The notes: a model not told the origin generated them from the letters alone. Shown: positions 38,407 to 51,671, counted from the first letter of the stretch. The stretch is DNA of 64,000 nt from Triops longicaudatus (GCA_022885665.1 JAGQDJ010000031.1:922774-986773), one strand, 5' to 3'. Translations and numbers: made by a program.

Positions 38407-40511
38407 AAAAGCCCGGAGGAAAGAAAAGGAAGGAGGAGTGGGCGGATTACCAGGTGGGGGCGGGGCTAGTGAAGAAATTAAGCCACCGTACCTCGAAGAA
38501 GCCTTGTTGGAGGCGGAGCGAAAGGTGACAGAAGTGGAATTGCGACAATTAGTAGAACTCCCACCTGGTTTGGATTACAATGAATGGTTGGCTTCTCACA
38601 GTACGATATTTTTTCGTTTCTTTTATCTTAAAGAAAGAAGGGTTGTTAAAGTATGACGGAACTAAATGGTTTCTATTCTTTTGTTTAGCGCTGTCATTGT
38701 TTGAACATGTGAATTTATTGTACGGTACAATAACGGAATTTTGTACGACGAGTTCCTGTCCGGATATGGCAGGCCCGAAAGGGCGGCATTACACTTGGCA
38801 AGATGATAAAGGGCGGAAAACGCGATTGTCAGCCCCACAATATGTAGACTACGTCATGACTTCAGTGCAAAGAAACGTTTACGACGAAGCCACTTTCCCT
38901 ACCAAGTTCGGTAAGTTTTTATCGGTTAAAGAAAGAAACTTGAAACTTTTGGTGTTACAAGTTTGGGAAAGTGAACCTTTCTTTTCCCTTTTTTATAAAC
39001 TTCTTTTTTCCTCGTTTCTTCGGGGGAAAGACGAAGGACATTATTGCTTTTAATTGTATTTTTAAAAAAAGAAACCTTACGTTGAACGCGTGTGCGTATT
39101 TGTACCTGGTCTGACAACTTGAAAGGGAAAACCCCAATCACGCAATGCAAGCTAAAGATAGCAACAGCAGTTTTCCTCGAGTTACATAGTGTCGAAGCAT
39201 GGAGATAAAAGTAATTACGGCAGAGAGACCTAGTTAGGATTCTAGGGTCGGGAATTTTTTTAGTTCGAGAAGTACGGAGCGTGACGTTACGTCAAAGTAA
39301 AACACGAGTGCGTGACGCACAGTTAGTTTTTTTTTGCGTAAGGGAAACGCGAAAGAAAAAATATGAACTATGTCAGTATCGGTGATTTATATTCGTCGAC
39401 GCAAGTCACATTGTCTGATAATTAACGACTTACCTTTTGATAGCTCAAAAAAGATGAGAGCTAATAAGTTTCAAATGACCTTCCAAATCAAAAGGCCTTT
39501 CACCTTTTTTGTCAAGCATGTGAGAAAACTGTGGGTCGTTGATTAAAGCCCCGACTTCTGATAGTGATCCGTTCCAGGAAAACCACCGTAAATCGTGTAT
39601 GGTAATGGGATATCACAATTCTTGTTTCGTTTCATTTTATGTCCATCATTCCCATACACGGAATGCGAGCTAAACAAAGTTCTTGTCAAAACGCCGAATA
39701 ATATTACAAGGATGACATTCGAAAAAGCTGACCATTAAAACATTGTTTATTCAGCTTTTTGTGTCACCATAACTTTAACGACTTTTCTATTTTACAACCA
39801 ATAGAAGATATGAGCTGATAACGTGCAAAAGAGCCCTAAACTTAGATGGTGTTTCAGATTTTCCTACCTCATGAAAAGCTAGCTCAACTTTTAGAACATC
39901 TAGAATGTGTCACTCTGGTGTCCTTAACTGTTTACTATTTATACATTTACGTGTCTTATTTTCTGTACGCGAGCTAGGCGCGGTGCCAGAATTAGTTGTA
40001 TATCATGGCTCTAAAAATTACAATAATTCCCTGTTTTGTTGCAGTCAACGATTTCCCAGCCACGTTCGAGGCTACGGTGCGAAAAATTTTGCGCTTGCTG
40101 TACCACGTCGTAGCACATATGTACCACGCCCACTTCAGGGATTTCCTTCTCTTGGGTCTTCACGCGCATCTCCATTGTGTATTCGCCCACTTGTCGCTCA
40201 TGGATATCCAGTTTCATTTACTTGACGAACGAGAAGTGGAAGTCCTCCAAGACCTGGTCGTCGCTCTCAAACTGTTACCCGAGCAGCCAGCCCAAGAAGC
40301 CACGCCCTCGCTGCCGCAAGACGAGGGTGGTCTCGGTGATCCACCGTCCTCCACGCCAATGGAGGGCGTGGTACGATCCCAATCCGCTCCTGCTACTACC
40401 TCAGGTTCCTTTGGCGCCACAGAGCCTTCTGTCGTCACTTGCGAGCCCCAACGACCTGAACTAACACCCGCGCCTTCAGAACCTGTGCCTGGCACGGGTG
40501 AATGGCGTTGA
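38407..40511 (+). CDS. MOB2: MOB kinase activator 2 (MOB2), first exon not found
   Basis: Exons 38407-38600, 38689-38910 and 40045-40511 join in phase (1/1, 1/2). They encode PYLEEALLEAERKVTEVEL, LPPGLDYNEWLASHT, HVNLLYGTITEFC, APQYVDYVMTSVQRNVYDEA, FPTKF and FEATVRKILRLLYHVVAHMY, then HAHF, which track human MOB2 closely. The Mob1/phocein zinc site is present as the Cys pair in EFCTTSSC and the His pair in HVVAHMYHAHF. MOB2 binds the N-terminal regulatory region of NDR/LATS-type kinases (NDR1/2, Tricornered) and tunes their activity in cell shape and neurite growth. The first visible base completes a codon begun in an upstream exon that was not located; in relatives it encodes a short N-terminus. 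The C-terminal tail after the Mob fold is long (about 90 residues), Pro/Ser/Glu-rich and poorly conserved. Confidence 0.9.
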
Positions 40512-42842
40512 ACCGGGGGGCGGAACTTGGCCGCAACTCTTGTCCTAAAACCTGCCCTTTTAGCCCAGGGTGGTGACAGTAATCGAACGTATAAAATCCT
40601 GTGCAAAATAGTAACTTATATACGCAGTTTTTACTGCGTCCAAAACGTAGTCGTGGTTAAGAAAACGTTCATTAGGATTCGACCACCTTTCCCTTTCACG
40701 TATTATTTCCCTCTTTATCGCTCTCTCTCATTCTAAGGAAGAAAGCTGCAAGTAAAAAGAAGACGAGAAACAAGAAATTTGAGAGAGACGATAGGGTTAA
40801 TTTCTAAAAAAAAAAAAAAAACAGGACAAACCTTTTAATTTCCTTTTTTGTCCCTTGTAAAACACTAGTCCCACCTTTTAAAGAATGAAACGACATATAC
40901 AATGCTTTGCTGGCCTTTGTCCCCGCCCCCCACTTCGTGATTATCACGTGATCTCCCTCTCAGGCAGTCGCAAAGTGGTTGCAAAAAAAAATATGCGAAA
41001 ATGGCAAAAGAAATTGTCAATCGACAGAAAGCGAAGAAAAATAGGCCAGAAGTACTTTGCAAAAGGAATTCGGAAACGGAGGAGAATGTTAAGCAGTATT
41101 GAAAGAAGTTAGCGTTGGTTGTGACGTAGTTACACGACACCCCCGCTCCCTGTCGAGTCCATTTTTGTGTTAAATCTGCAATTCTGGCTAATTCCTCCCT
41201 TTCCTAGCCACGTAGTTGATGAAGTAATGGCTTTTGAGGAGGAGGGGCTTTGAAAAATTAAGATAGAAAGGCGTTGCACGTTTACATTAGGACATTTTGG
41301 GGTGTTGGGAGGTTCAATCCTGCTAATGTAGCAGGCAAAAGGTTTGGAATGGGTGTGTATGTGCCCTTCCTGGGACTGAGCTTTTGGGGATGACATTTTA
41401 AAAATCTGTAATTAAAATCGAGAGAACTTGTACAGAAGTAGTATGTAATGCAGAATCACTGTTCAGTAGTATTGTATTTTTTTCCGCGGGGAGATTGGGG
41501 GAGTAACGAAGCTTGAGAGGGTTATATTGAGAGGTTCCTTACGTGAAGCCTCCAAACAGAACTTTCAGGCGTATCCATACACCACGTCATGTGATATTAG
41601 TAGCAAGACATGAAAATATTACAAGAAATGGCTTTTATCCGCCCAACTTTGTTAAAAGCAAAACAAAACGAAGAGCGGATTTCCCGTCAAAATGGTCGTA
41701 AATGATTATGGAATACACAGCCTAAATATGTCTATAGTCTTAAAAACTGACTTGCGTATTTTCTTTTCATGAAATAAGGGGAAGTGAGACAAAGTTTGAC
41801 ATTATTGCAGACATTATCGGCTTTCCACGTCAGTATGTATTGTACAGAACCAAGGGTATATAATAGTACATGCAGTTAAAAGAATGCAGTGAAAATGTGA
41901 AAAGTATGCAGGACACTAAACAGCTTACGTAAGTAGTCGCACAGGGACTACTATTAGTCCATGCGCTATATTGTAACTTAACAAGTTAACGAATGTACCC
42001 AAATAAATACCACGATAATAGTGGTAGTCAACGTAGATCTACTTCCAGCACGTGCCCTGGTCCATGTACGTACTGTACTAATTAAATTACCGTAAGTACT
42101 ACTGTGTCGGGGAGAATGTGGAAAAATTCTGCTTGCATACCAAGCACTTCCTATTTTTTTCAAAACTTTCTTCTTTTAAGAACTAGACGCCTGTTATTCT
42201 TGTGTTGTCAGCTTAATTATGTAACTGCCAATCAGAAATAGAGTATCAATTCCATATCTTTCCTTGCTTTCTCAGTTTGTTGGCAGCTTTTGTGTTTTAA
42301 CTTTTGGTGTTATTATACAGCCTTTTGCGTTTACTGTACAATAATTTAATGTCTTATCCTTGATGCGTACGGTTCGCTGTCGTACTACTTTAAAAACCAT
42401 TATGAAAAGCGACATTGATTATTGTAAATTAGTTACGCTCTGGGCTTAAAATTAGTTAAAGAAGTATTTGAAAACATTTTTCTGGTACTAATGAAGTTTT
42501 CATTGTAAAGTAAATGCGTGCTTTATTGTAACATTAATGAAAGTTATAATGTACTCTAGGCGCCGTTGAATTCAAACAAACGCGCCTGTTCTATATGAAT
42601 CGATAAAATTGACATAATCGAAAAAGAACCATAGATTCAGTATCAGTATCGCATGCCAGCTACCAATGGCATCGATACCGAACCTACGCGTGTTATTGTG
42701 CACTGGGTGATGCCTAAAAGTTGTTGCACTGGAAGTAAAGGACTGGTGTCGAATTCTGTTGAGTGATTCACAATCACACTTATCCCTTTCCGACTGGGCA
42801 ATTACTTGGTAATGTTGTGCACGTGGCTTATAAACCGGTGAG
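40512..42842. other. MOB2 3' UTR and LRP5/6 upstream region
   Basis: No gene is recognised. An A-run lies at about 40807-40821. A minus-strand ATG frame at 41130-41396 has no homology. The right part should hold the LRP5/6 promoter; no convincing core element was identified. Confidence 0.5.
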
Positions 42843-45800
42843 ATGTGCGTCGCTAACGTCCTCGCACTCTTACTTCTGGCGCTTCTTTGCTCTCTGGGCA
42901 TCTCAGGTAATACAGCTTTCATTTAAATTTAAATGAATCTTATACTATTGAAGTACTACTACCATTGAACTTTTACAGGCTCTTCTCATTTCCTCCTTTT
43001 CGCCAACCGCAAAGATATTCGTTTAATTGATGCCGCGAAACCTCGAGGCAATTCGACATTGATCATTAAAGATTTGGAAGATGCAGCAGCCTTGGACTTC
43101 CATTTTGACCGAAGTCTGGTCTGTTGGACAGACATTAGTTTGGAAATGATCCGGTGCGCCCATGTCAACATCACTGCCGGTACGGTTGGACCCAAACTGA
43201 ACATTGTCAGTACTGGACTTATATCCCCGGATGGCTTAGCCATTGATTGGCTCGGCAATAAATTATATTGGACGGACTCCGAAACCAATCGTATAGAAGT
43301 AGCGACGCTAGAGGGGGAATACCGTAAAGTGCTCTTTTGGGAAGATTTGGACCAACCGCGCGCTATTGCTCTGTATCCAGCTAAAGGGTAATTAATTATT
43401 CAAACCAGAATAATAATAAATAATTTAGAACATATACCTTTGAATGTACCATAATTTAAATAAACTATTAATTTAAATAAACTATTTCAGGTATATATTT
43501 TGGACGGATTGGGGTGAGGTGCCTAAAATTGAGCGCGCTGGTATGAATGGCGACTTAAAGACACGCCAAGTGGTGATCAAGGACCAAATTTTCTGGCCGA
43601 ATGGCTTAACACTAGACTACGAAGAAGAAGCGTTGTATTGGGCAGATGCCAAACTGAATTTAATATGTATGTCGGATCTCGAAGGCGGAAAGCGGCGTAC
43701 AGTGGCCGAAGGTGGACTGCAGCATCCGTTTGCCCTCACTTTACAGAAAAATACCTTGTATTGGACCGATTGGCAAACAAAATCTCTCCATAGCTGTCAT
43801 AAGAAAACTGGTGCGAACCGGAAAGTGATTTTGGGTGGTAATCTCTCGCCCATGGACATTCATGTGTTTGATGGTCTCCGGCAGCCGAGGATTGACACCT
43901 CCTGCCAGCGTAATAACGCCAATTGTTCACACTTGTGCCTAGCAGCGCCCACGCCACCTTTTTATACCTGCGCTTGCCCGACAGGCTCTAAATTAGTTGA
44001 TAACTTCACCTGTGCTGACGGTAATTATTACACATTTTACGTTATAATACGTCTTTGCCTATAGTTTTGCGACTTCATTTTCTTTAAACTAGAAACGTGC
44101 GTGAGCATTACTCTGACGTTTTACTGCAATTATGTATTTTGGACATTGTGAACTTGGGCCCAGTTTTTTAACAAAATGATTTTCTTTTTCTTTCCCCAAT
44201 CAGGAGCTCAGCAAGTATTGCTTTTAGCCCGACGTACGGATCTACGCCGTATTTCTTTGGATACGCCTGATTTTACTGACGTAGTACTGCCTTTAGAAGG
44301 CGTGAGACATGCCATAGCTGTTGATTATGACCCGTTAGACAAACGAGTCTACTGGTCGGATGACGAAGTTCGAGGCCTGCGTCGAGCCTTTTTAGACGGC
44401 ACGGGTCAAGAGGATCTTGTTATGACTGAAGTCGACCACCCAGATGGTATTGCCGTCGATTGGGTGGCTCGTAATTTATACTGGACGGACACAGGAACGG
44501 ACCGGATTGAAGTTGCTCGCCTGAACGGCACTTATCGCAAAGTAAACATGGAGAATCCATTACTTCTTAATGCGTACTACAAAATAACTTTTGTGCCTTT
44601 TAAAGATACGTTTACTACGTCGATGCTGTGTTTGAGTTTCTGTTTACGCTTATTAAACGATTTGGCTTAAATGAAACACGTTGAAACATTGGAAAAATAA
44701 ACAAAAATTAAAATAGAGATGTTAAATAGTTCTAAATGGATTTATTTCCATATTTTTTAGATTTAATGTATTGCTGTGCTTATTTCGTAAACTTGTTTGT
44801 TTATTCATTTTCTCTTTGTGATAGGTTTTGATCTCAGAAGGCTTAGATGAGCCGCGAGCGTTGGCTCTGGACCCTGGAAGAGGCTGGATGTATTGGTCGG
44901 ACTGGGGCAAGGAGCCTAAGCTAGAACGAGGGTGGATGGATGGTACTCAACGCCAAGTTTTGGTTCGGACCGGCTTGGGATGGCCCAATGGCATTGCGTT
45001 GGATTATGAACGGCAAATTCTTTACTGGTGCGATGCTAAAACAGACAAAATTGAGGTGAAATCATGGTCCTTTCAAAGTTCCATATAATCTTAGTCGAAT
45101 GCTTAGCCACATTTAGTCCAAATGTATTTTATGCAGGATGACAATATCACTTGTTAACGAGTATTAAACGTGAGCAAAATAATTAACATGTTTTGTTGTG
45201 TCTTTTAGAGTATTAACGTGGATGGAACTGGGAGAAGAGAGGTTTTAAGTGACAATGTACCACATATATTTGGTTTTACGCTACTTGGCAACTATTTATA
45301 TTGGACGGATTGGCAACACCGGAGTATTGAACGAGTTAATAAAATCACGGGACAAGAACGGAAAGTGATAATCGACCAACTACCGGATTTAATGGGCTTA
45401 AAAGCCGTTCAAGTCCGCGTTTTTCCTCCTGGCAATAATACGTGTAGCATAGACAACGGAGGTTGCACTCATCTGTGTTTGTACCGCCCAGCGGGCCATG
45501 TCTGTGCCTGTCCAATAGGTAAGGAACTGTGTAGTGTCTTGTACACATGATTGAAAAGTAGTGACTTATTTTTCATTGATTCCAAAGGACACGAATTGAC
45601 AACCGACGGGAAAACTTGCGTAGTACCTGAAGCATTTTTACTTTTTACTCGTAAAGAGGACATCCGAAGAATCAGTCTAGAGGCAGGGCATCATGATTCA
45701 GTGATCCCATTGTCAGGGGTCAAAGAAGCAAGGTAATTCAGTGCTTTCTTCCGCAAATTAAATGGGCCAACACCCACTTACGTATTTTTCATTTTACTTG

Positions 45801-48800
45801 TTTGATATCATTTATTCCTAACTTCCTTTTTTCTTTTATTTATTTGTTGCGGTCAGTAGCTGAGTGATGAGGTAAAAGTTCTCATACTTTCGTTGCTTAT
45901 ATTTCAGTGCGTTGGACTTTGATATGAGTGACAGCCGAATTTATTGGACTGACACTGGCGTGAAAGCCATTTCAAGGTCATTCTTAAACGGATCTCAAGT
46001 GGAAGCAGTAGTGGAATTTGGTTTGGAATTCCCTGAAGGTATGGCGGTGGACTGGGTGGCACGGAATCTCTATTGGGCGGATATGGGCAGTCACCGGATT
46101 GAAGTGGCGCGTTTAGATGGTTCTTCCAGGCGAGTTCTCATCTGGAAAGATTTGCGGAATCCTCGTAGTATTGCCATCGATCCGTCGGAAGGGTGCGTGG
46201 AAACTTCCATAATACTTGCCGTACTAACGCAAGGCTTTGTCTGCAGCCATTTTAATATGAATTTAATATTTACGAAGGTATTTATATTTGGGCGTATGGG
46301 GAGCCATCAATCTTATCGAACGAGCTGCCTTGGATGGAAGCGGACGTACTGTGGTAGTCAACAACGTGGGCCGTGTTAATGGCCTGACGCTTGACTTGTC
46401 GTTGCGTCGATTGTATTGGGCAGACATGGATGAACAGCATATTGGGGCCGCAGACTTGGACGGGCGAAATAGACACGTTATCGTGAAAGAAAACTTGCCC
46501 CAACCACATGGTCTTACCCAATACCAGGTATAACTTAACTTTTTTTCATGTTTATTACGGTGTTATGAGCTAGTACTTAGTAACGTGGCGGATTTTGTCT
46601 TTTTGTCACAAGCAAAATTCTGATCTATTGCAGCTTTATTGTCGGGTTGTTTTTATTAAATGTCTATAAATTACTTCTCAGGAATATATTTATTGGTCGG
46701 ACTGGACTACACGAAGTATCGAGCGGGCACATAAGACCACAGGTCAAAACCGGAGCCGCGTGCAAGGGGGCGTGGACTACGTAATGGATTTATTGGTCTT
46801 TCATGCTTCGAGGCAAAGTGGCTGGAATCCCTGCGCGGTTAACAACGGTGGATGTTCGCATCTCTGTTTTGCACTGCCTTCCACCTCGTCGTACTCTTCA
46901 TCTTCTCCTGCAGCAAGCGGCGCAGGCTCGAGCACCAGTACTTCAACCAGCTCGCCCGTAGCCACGCCTTCCAGCCAAGCGAATACGTCGAACATGACGA
47001 CCAACAGTCAACCGGCTTTTAAGCAAGCCTACTCGTTTCGCTGCTCGTGTCCGACGCATTACGACCTTGCGCAAGACAATCGCACCTGTATCCCGCCTAA
47101 AGCGTTTTTGCTTTTTAGCCAGAAAAATTATATAAATCGTCTCGTACCTGAAGTGAACGACAGCCCGGACATGATTTTACCCATACGAGGGTTGAAGCAA
47201 GTCCGGGGCATTGAATTTGACCCTTTGAATCAGCATTTGTACTGGATTGACGGAAAAACACAAACCATTCGCCGCGCGTATGATAATGGTACAGGAGCTA
47301 CGTCGTGGGTGGGAAATCCCCATCACAATGCGGTGCATCCATGGGATTTGGCCTTGGAACCGTATTCAAGAGTATTGTATTGGACTTGCGCCAGGAATAA
47401 TGCCATTAACGTCACGCGTTTGGATAGCACGCCTAACGCGCTGGGAGGCATTTTAGGTGGCAATCACGCGCCGTTACAGGACAAGCCACGTTCGTTGGCT
47501 TTACATCCAACTAAAGGGTAAGTACTTAACGTGTGGTCTACACCGTAGGGAAGGTCAGTGTCGAACTGTGCGAACTATCCCGGGATAAAACACAAACCTA
47601 TCTTACAATATTGCAAGCTAAGAAATAAATAACCCTCACTTCATAATGTGAACGAACTTGAGATCGGTTCAGTTCAGGGAGTTTGTTTTATCCTGCATAA
47701 GTCGTCGAATAAAAAGTCGTACATTTGGGTGCAAAATAATTTGGAAGAAACCTTTATGTTTGTATTTTTATAATTGTGGTTTTAGTTCTGATTTAAATTT
47801 CTGTGTCTAATTTCAGGTGGGTGTTTTTCACGAACCTGGTGAACATACCAAGAATAGAACGAGTGAGGCTCGATGGCAGTGGACGCCAGAGGCTAGTAGA
47901 AACCGATCTGGATCAGCCGTCAGCTTTGGCTGTGGATATAGTTCAGGATTTGCTTTTTTGGGCGGACCTCAATTTGAAAATCATTGAAGTAGCCAATCTG
48001 GATGGATCTAATAGGTACCTGGCCTCCCTTAAACTTTACAGTTAAATTAGTAATTGGGAATGCTTTTTGTAGGAGGGCGCTAATCTCTTCTCAGCTGTCA
48101 CAGCCCATGTCCTTGACCGTACATGGACAGCATGTGTATTGGCTAGAGCGCGATTCACAATTACTGGAACGTGCAGACAAAGAAACCGGAGAAGACCGAA
48201 TTCGCGTCCAAGGAAGAATCCCCAATCTGTCGGATGTCCTGTCTGTGCAAGCATTAGATAGCAAAGTAAGTTTTGGAAAAAAAAAAACATTCTTTAATGC
48301 TATTTCCATACAAACAAAGGAGATATAACTATTTTAGTTGCTGAATTCCTAATGCGCCTGACCGTAATAGTTTCGTTACTTGTTTTATACTTTTTTGAAT
48401 ATGTGTTCCGTTGGTTTGTGTTGCTTAGTCCGAACAGGTTACGCTTACTCATTACCTCTCGTGCGACCTGGGATGGATATTGATTTGTGTGGGATTTCGT
48501 TTCTTTAAAATAGACTATTATGGGCCATCCGTGTCATCACAGCCGAGCGAGTTGTAGCCATTTGTGCTTCGTCTTGGGTGAATTAGGGAGTGGTACAGAG
48601 CGGGGCAAGTGTTCCTGCCCACCGGGACTGATTCTAGCGGAGGACAGTAAGTCTTGCATAGACCCGCCAGCGTGCGGACCGGAGCAGTTCACCTGCGTAG
48701 CGGGGACGTATAAGGGCGGAGCTCCCGGGGGTCCTTCTCGTTGCATTCCACAAGCGTGGCGCTGTGACGGGGTGGCCGAGTGTACAGACCTGTCGGATGA

Positions 48801-51088
48801 AGCTGGTTGTCCTGGTTGCCGAGATGAAGAATTCCGTTGCCAGAATGGACAGTGCATTGGTAAAGAAAAAAACTTTAAAATTGTCAAAGTATAATAAGGA
48901 CAAAAATAATGCTCAAGAGTGTTTACAATGCACTTTAGTTTTTATTTTATTTTGTATGTATGTAGACAAAAACCCTCAGCCTCTTGTGAGCTGGCACGAT
49001 CTTTTGACTCTTATATAAACACTTTTGTGCAGAAACATTTTTTAGATTTTCTCCTAGTGTGCTGTGATTATATCGATTTCTCTAGTTTTCGTTGGATGTT
49101 TCAGTCTTTTTTAGTTTATAAAAATTATTTATTTTACTATGTTGTCTGGCTTAGTGTTTTTTATTATATCCTATAGGATTTTAAATTCATACTTTTTTCT
49201 AGGCTTGCATCAACAATGTGACGGTGTGCCGCAGTGCAGTGATGGATCGGATGAACGGCGTTGTTGCGAAGCACATCAATTTTATTGTGCGCCGTCCAAT
49301 CTCTGCCTACCAGAAGCTGTTCTTTGCGACGGGTTAGCGCATTGCCCTGACCAGAGTGACGAAGCGGCTACGATTTGTCTTCAAGCCGCTGGAGGCGCTG
49401 GTTTAGGCGGTTCCGACCCCGCCCATGTGGCACCAACCGAATCTAAAAAATTGACCTACGTAATGATTGCCGTAGCGGGTCTTTTAATTCTTATCGGTGT
49501 GGCAGTTGGCTTCGCTTGTTGGAAAAAGAGGAAACATAGCTCATTGTTGGGAGGAGACCAGGATGGCGTGGCATTCGCGCCATTGCCTTCCTCTGCAGTC
49601 CGACTGCCTACGGCCGGCGCAGCAGCAGCAGGAACGCGAGTACGAGGCCAAGGCCATAACTCCGCTTTGGGAGAGCGGAGCGTGGGTGTTGGGGCGGCGC
49701 GGAGTAGCGTGGCGTCTGGAAATGAAAAACACGCCCATCCTGGTAAGCTAATGAAGAGCTGCAATGCGATGTTTCATATAAAATATATTAAGTTAGTTGG
49801 AATATTGCCATGGATACCGCTTCTAAGTCGATACGATTATAAGTATTAGTTGTAAAATGTTTCAAATCTAGGAAACTATCCTGAAATACAAAACTGTATC
49901 AAATGGAATAACAAAGGCAGTTAATAAGACGGTGTACGTAACTTGCCTAATGTACACTTTGCATTAATCTGTTTTTCTTTCGTTTCAAAGGCATGGGAAT
50001 GCTCGGAGGCAATTTGCCTGGGATTTCGTCCGACTCTAGTGGGCAGTTGTATGATAGAAATCACGTGACCGGAGCTTCTAGCTCCAGTTCCTCGGGTCCG
50101 GGTTATCCGTACCCTATTGAGACGCTGAACCCTCCTCCAAGCCCTGCCACTGATACGCGTTCGCAGTGCACCGAGCCGCATTGCTGTTCCCAGCGCCATT
50201 GTCGCGAAAAGGACTCAATGCTTTACACACTTCAACCTTCAAACCGACAAGGTTAGTCATCGTCACCCTTATTACAGTCGTCCACCGGTTGTCAGTATTT
50301 CAATTCAGGGATAAGTACCACGAAACATAGATAAAAAAAATACTGTAATAGTTATGCTTGTGCTATGTATGTTTTATGCAAACGAAAGAAACGTGCATGA
50401 AAAATGTGTCACTGATACTCATCCGGCATTCACTTTGCCGGGACACACTTTTCACGCACACTTTATTTTTTCGCGTCAGATGAACTGGGTGCTGCGACAT
50501 CTTCCATCCTGTAGAATAGAAAAGTGAAATATAAATAGTAAAAATAAATTTAACAAAAAAGTAAACTAAAAAAAATAGGTGAGATATACAGAGATTGTCG
50601 AAAATATCAAAATTGTTTGTTTTGCCTTTGTGTTTAATTTCTTTTGTTTCTTTTTAGGTCGATCTACCTCCCAGAGATCTTTATACAGTGCGTACACAAC
50701 GCTGCGGTCATATCGGCATTACAAAGTGCGGAATCAGCCACCGCCTCCTACGCCTTGTAGCACGGATGTGTGTGACGAGTCGGATTCGAACATTTACGGT
50801 TCACCTCACTCGACGTTACCTCGGATGGGGAGTGGGCCTCGTTGCAGTGGCAGTCACGCCAATGGGCGAAGAAGCTACGAATGGGCGGGAAGTGGGACAG
50901 GTAACAGTAAGACCCCACGACAGGGCCAAGCTTGCTCGTTAGATTACGATAGTGAGCCGTTTCCACCTCCGCCCACACCCCGGTCTCATTACTTAAGCGA
51001 CGTGGACGCTTCACCGCCGCCCTCTCCCTCAACATCGCGTTCATATTTTAATCCGTTGCCCCCACCGCCTTCACCATCTCCACAATAA
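42843..51088 (+). CDS. LRP6: LRP5/6 (Arrow) Wnt co-receptor, 16 exons, complete
   Basis: Exons: 42843-42906, 42979-43387, 43491-44020, 44204-44541, 44825-45055, 45209-45518, 45588-45732, 45908-46192, 46278-46527, 46682-47517, 47817-48014, 48073-48265, 48514-48859, 49203-49742, 49991-50251, 50658-51088. Phases agree and the product is about 1788 residues (human LRP6 is 1613). Order of parts: signal peptide (ALLLLALLCSL); four six-bladed YWTD propellers, each followed by an EGF module (for example NNGGCSHLCF); three LDLR class A repeats (CDGVPQCSDGSDE); one membrane span (VMIAVAGLLILIGVAVGFAC); and a tail with all five PPPSP-type phosphorylation sites, including NPPPSPATD, PPPPTPCSTD, PPPPTPRSHY and PPPSPSTSR. 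It binds Wnt with Frizzled and, once phosphorylated, recruits Axin and GSK3. Oddities: a Ser/Thr-rich insertion in EGF3 and one degenerate YWTD strand at the start of exon 9. Confidence 0.97.
43453..43486 (+). repeat. Perfect 17-bp tandem duplication in LRP5/6 intron 2
   Basis: AATTTAAATAAACTATT occurs twice head to tail, the second copy ending 4 nt before the acceptor AG. It lies over the likely branch-point region of the intron. Confidence 0.85.
50393..50459. repeat. Inverted repeat with inner hairpin in LRP5/6 intron 15
   Basis: Arms 50393-50410 and 50442-50459 pair at 16 of 18 positions. Between them CCGGCA and TGCCGG form a second small stem. It may be a tiny foldback element or a structured intronic RNA. 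No copies were recognised elsewhere in the window. Confidence 0.55.
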
Positions 51089-51524
51089 TCCATTTTCTCA
51101 TGACAATCACATGTAAAAAAAGGCAGGGTAAAGTATGGTGGTTCTCTTTTTGGTATGGTTCCTGAAAGTTGTGTGGGAGTTTTGTTACGGTTTACGAAAC
51201 CGAATTATGAGGTGTGCCTTAGTAACGCAAAAAGAATTAAAGGATGGAATGAGAACGTGGAATGATAGCGGCTTTACGTTTACCTCATTGTGTTCACGTG
51301 CCAATGACAAATCAAGAAATGAGAATTATGAGGTGAGTCGAGAGGCGGTGTATTTGTTTTCTGAGAGTTCCTGTGAAAATGCGGAGAGTGAGCTTCCAAT
51401 GCTAGGGAGTACGAGGTAGCGTTGGGAATTGTGCTGCCAGGCAATTATTATTAGCTACTTAACTGTGTGTGAATGAGAACGTTAGCACTTCCTTTGTTTT
51501 TACCTGTGGATACATTTTGATGTA

Positions 51525-51530
51525 AATAAA
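51525..51530 (+). promoter_or_regulatory. Poly(A) signal of LRP5/6
   Basis: AATAAA lies 437 nt after the LRP5/6 stop, about 225 bp before the eL39 start codon. It sets the end of the 3' UTR and leaves a very short intergenic gap. Confidence 0.55.
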
Positions 51531-51671
51531 TTGAAATTATGTTCTTATACAACAAATGAGTTCGCTTTCAATTTAACTGCATTGCGGCTGAGCATTCAAA
51601 TCTCCCTTACATTCGTCGGAACGCCATCTATAGAGTTTCAAGGGAAGCAATGCCGCTCTTATCTGAATGTT

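Noticed and set aside
51135..51419. ATG-started 94-codon frame just after the LRP5/6 stop
   Set aside because: Lies within the LRP5/6 3' UTR before its AATAAA; no homology.
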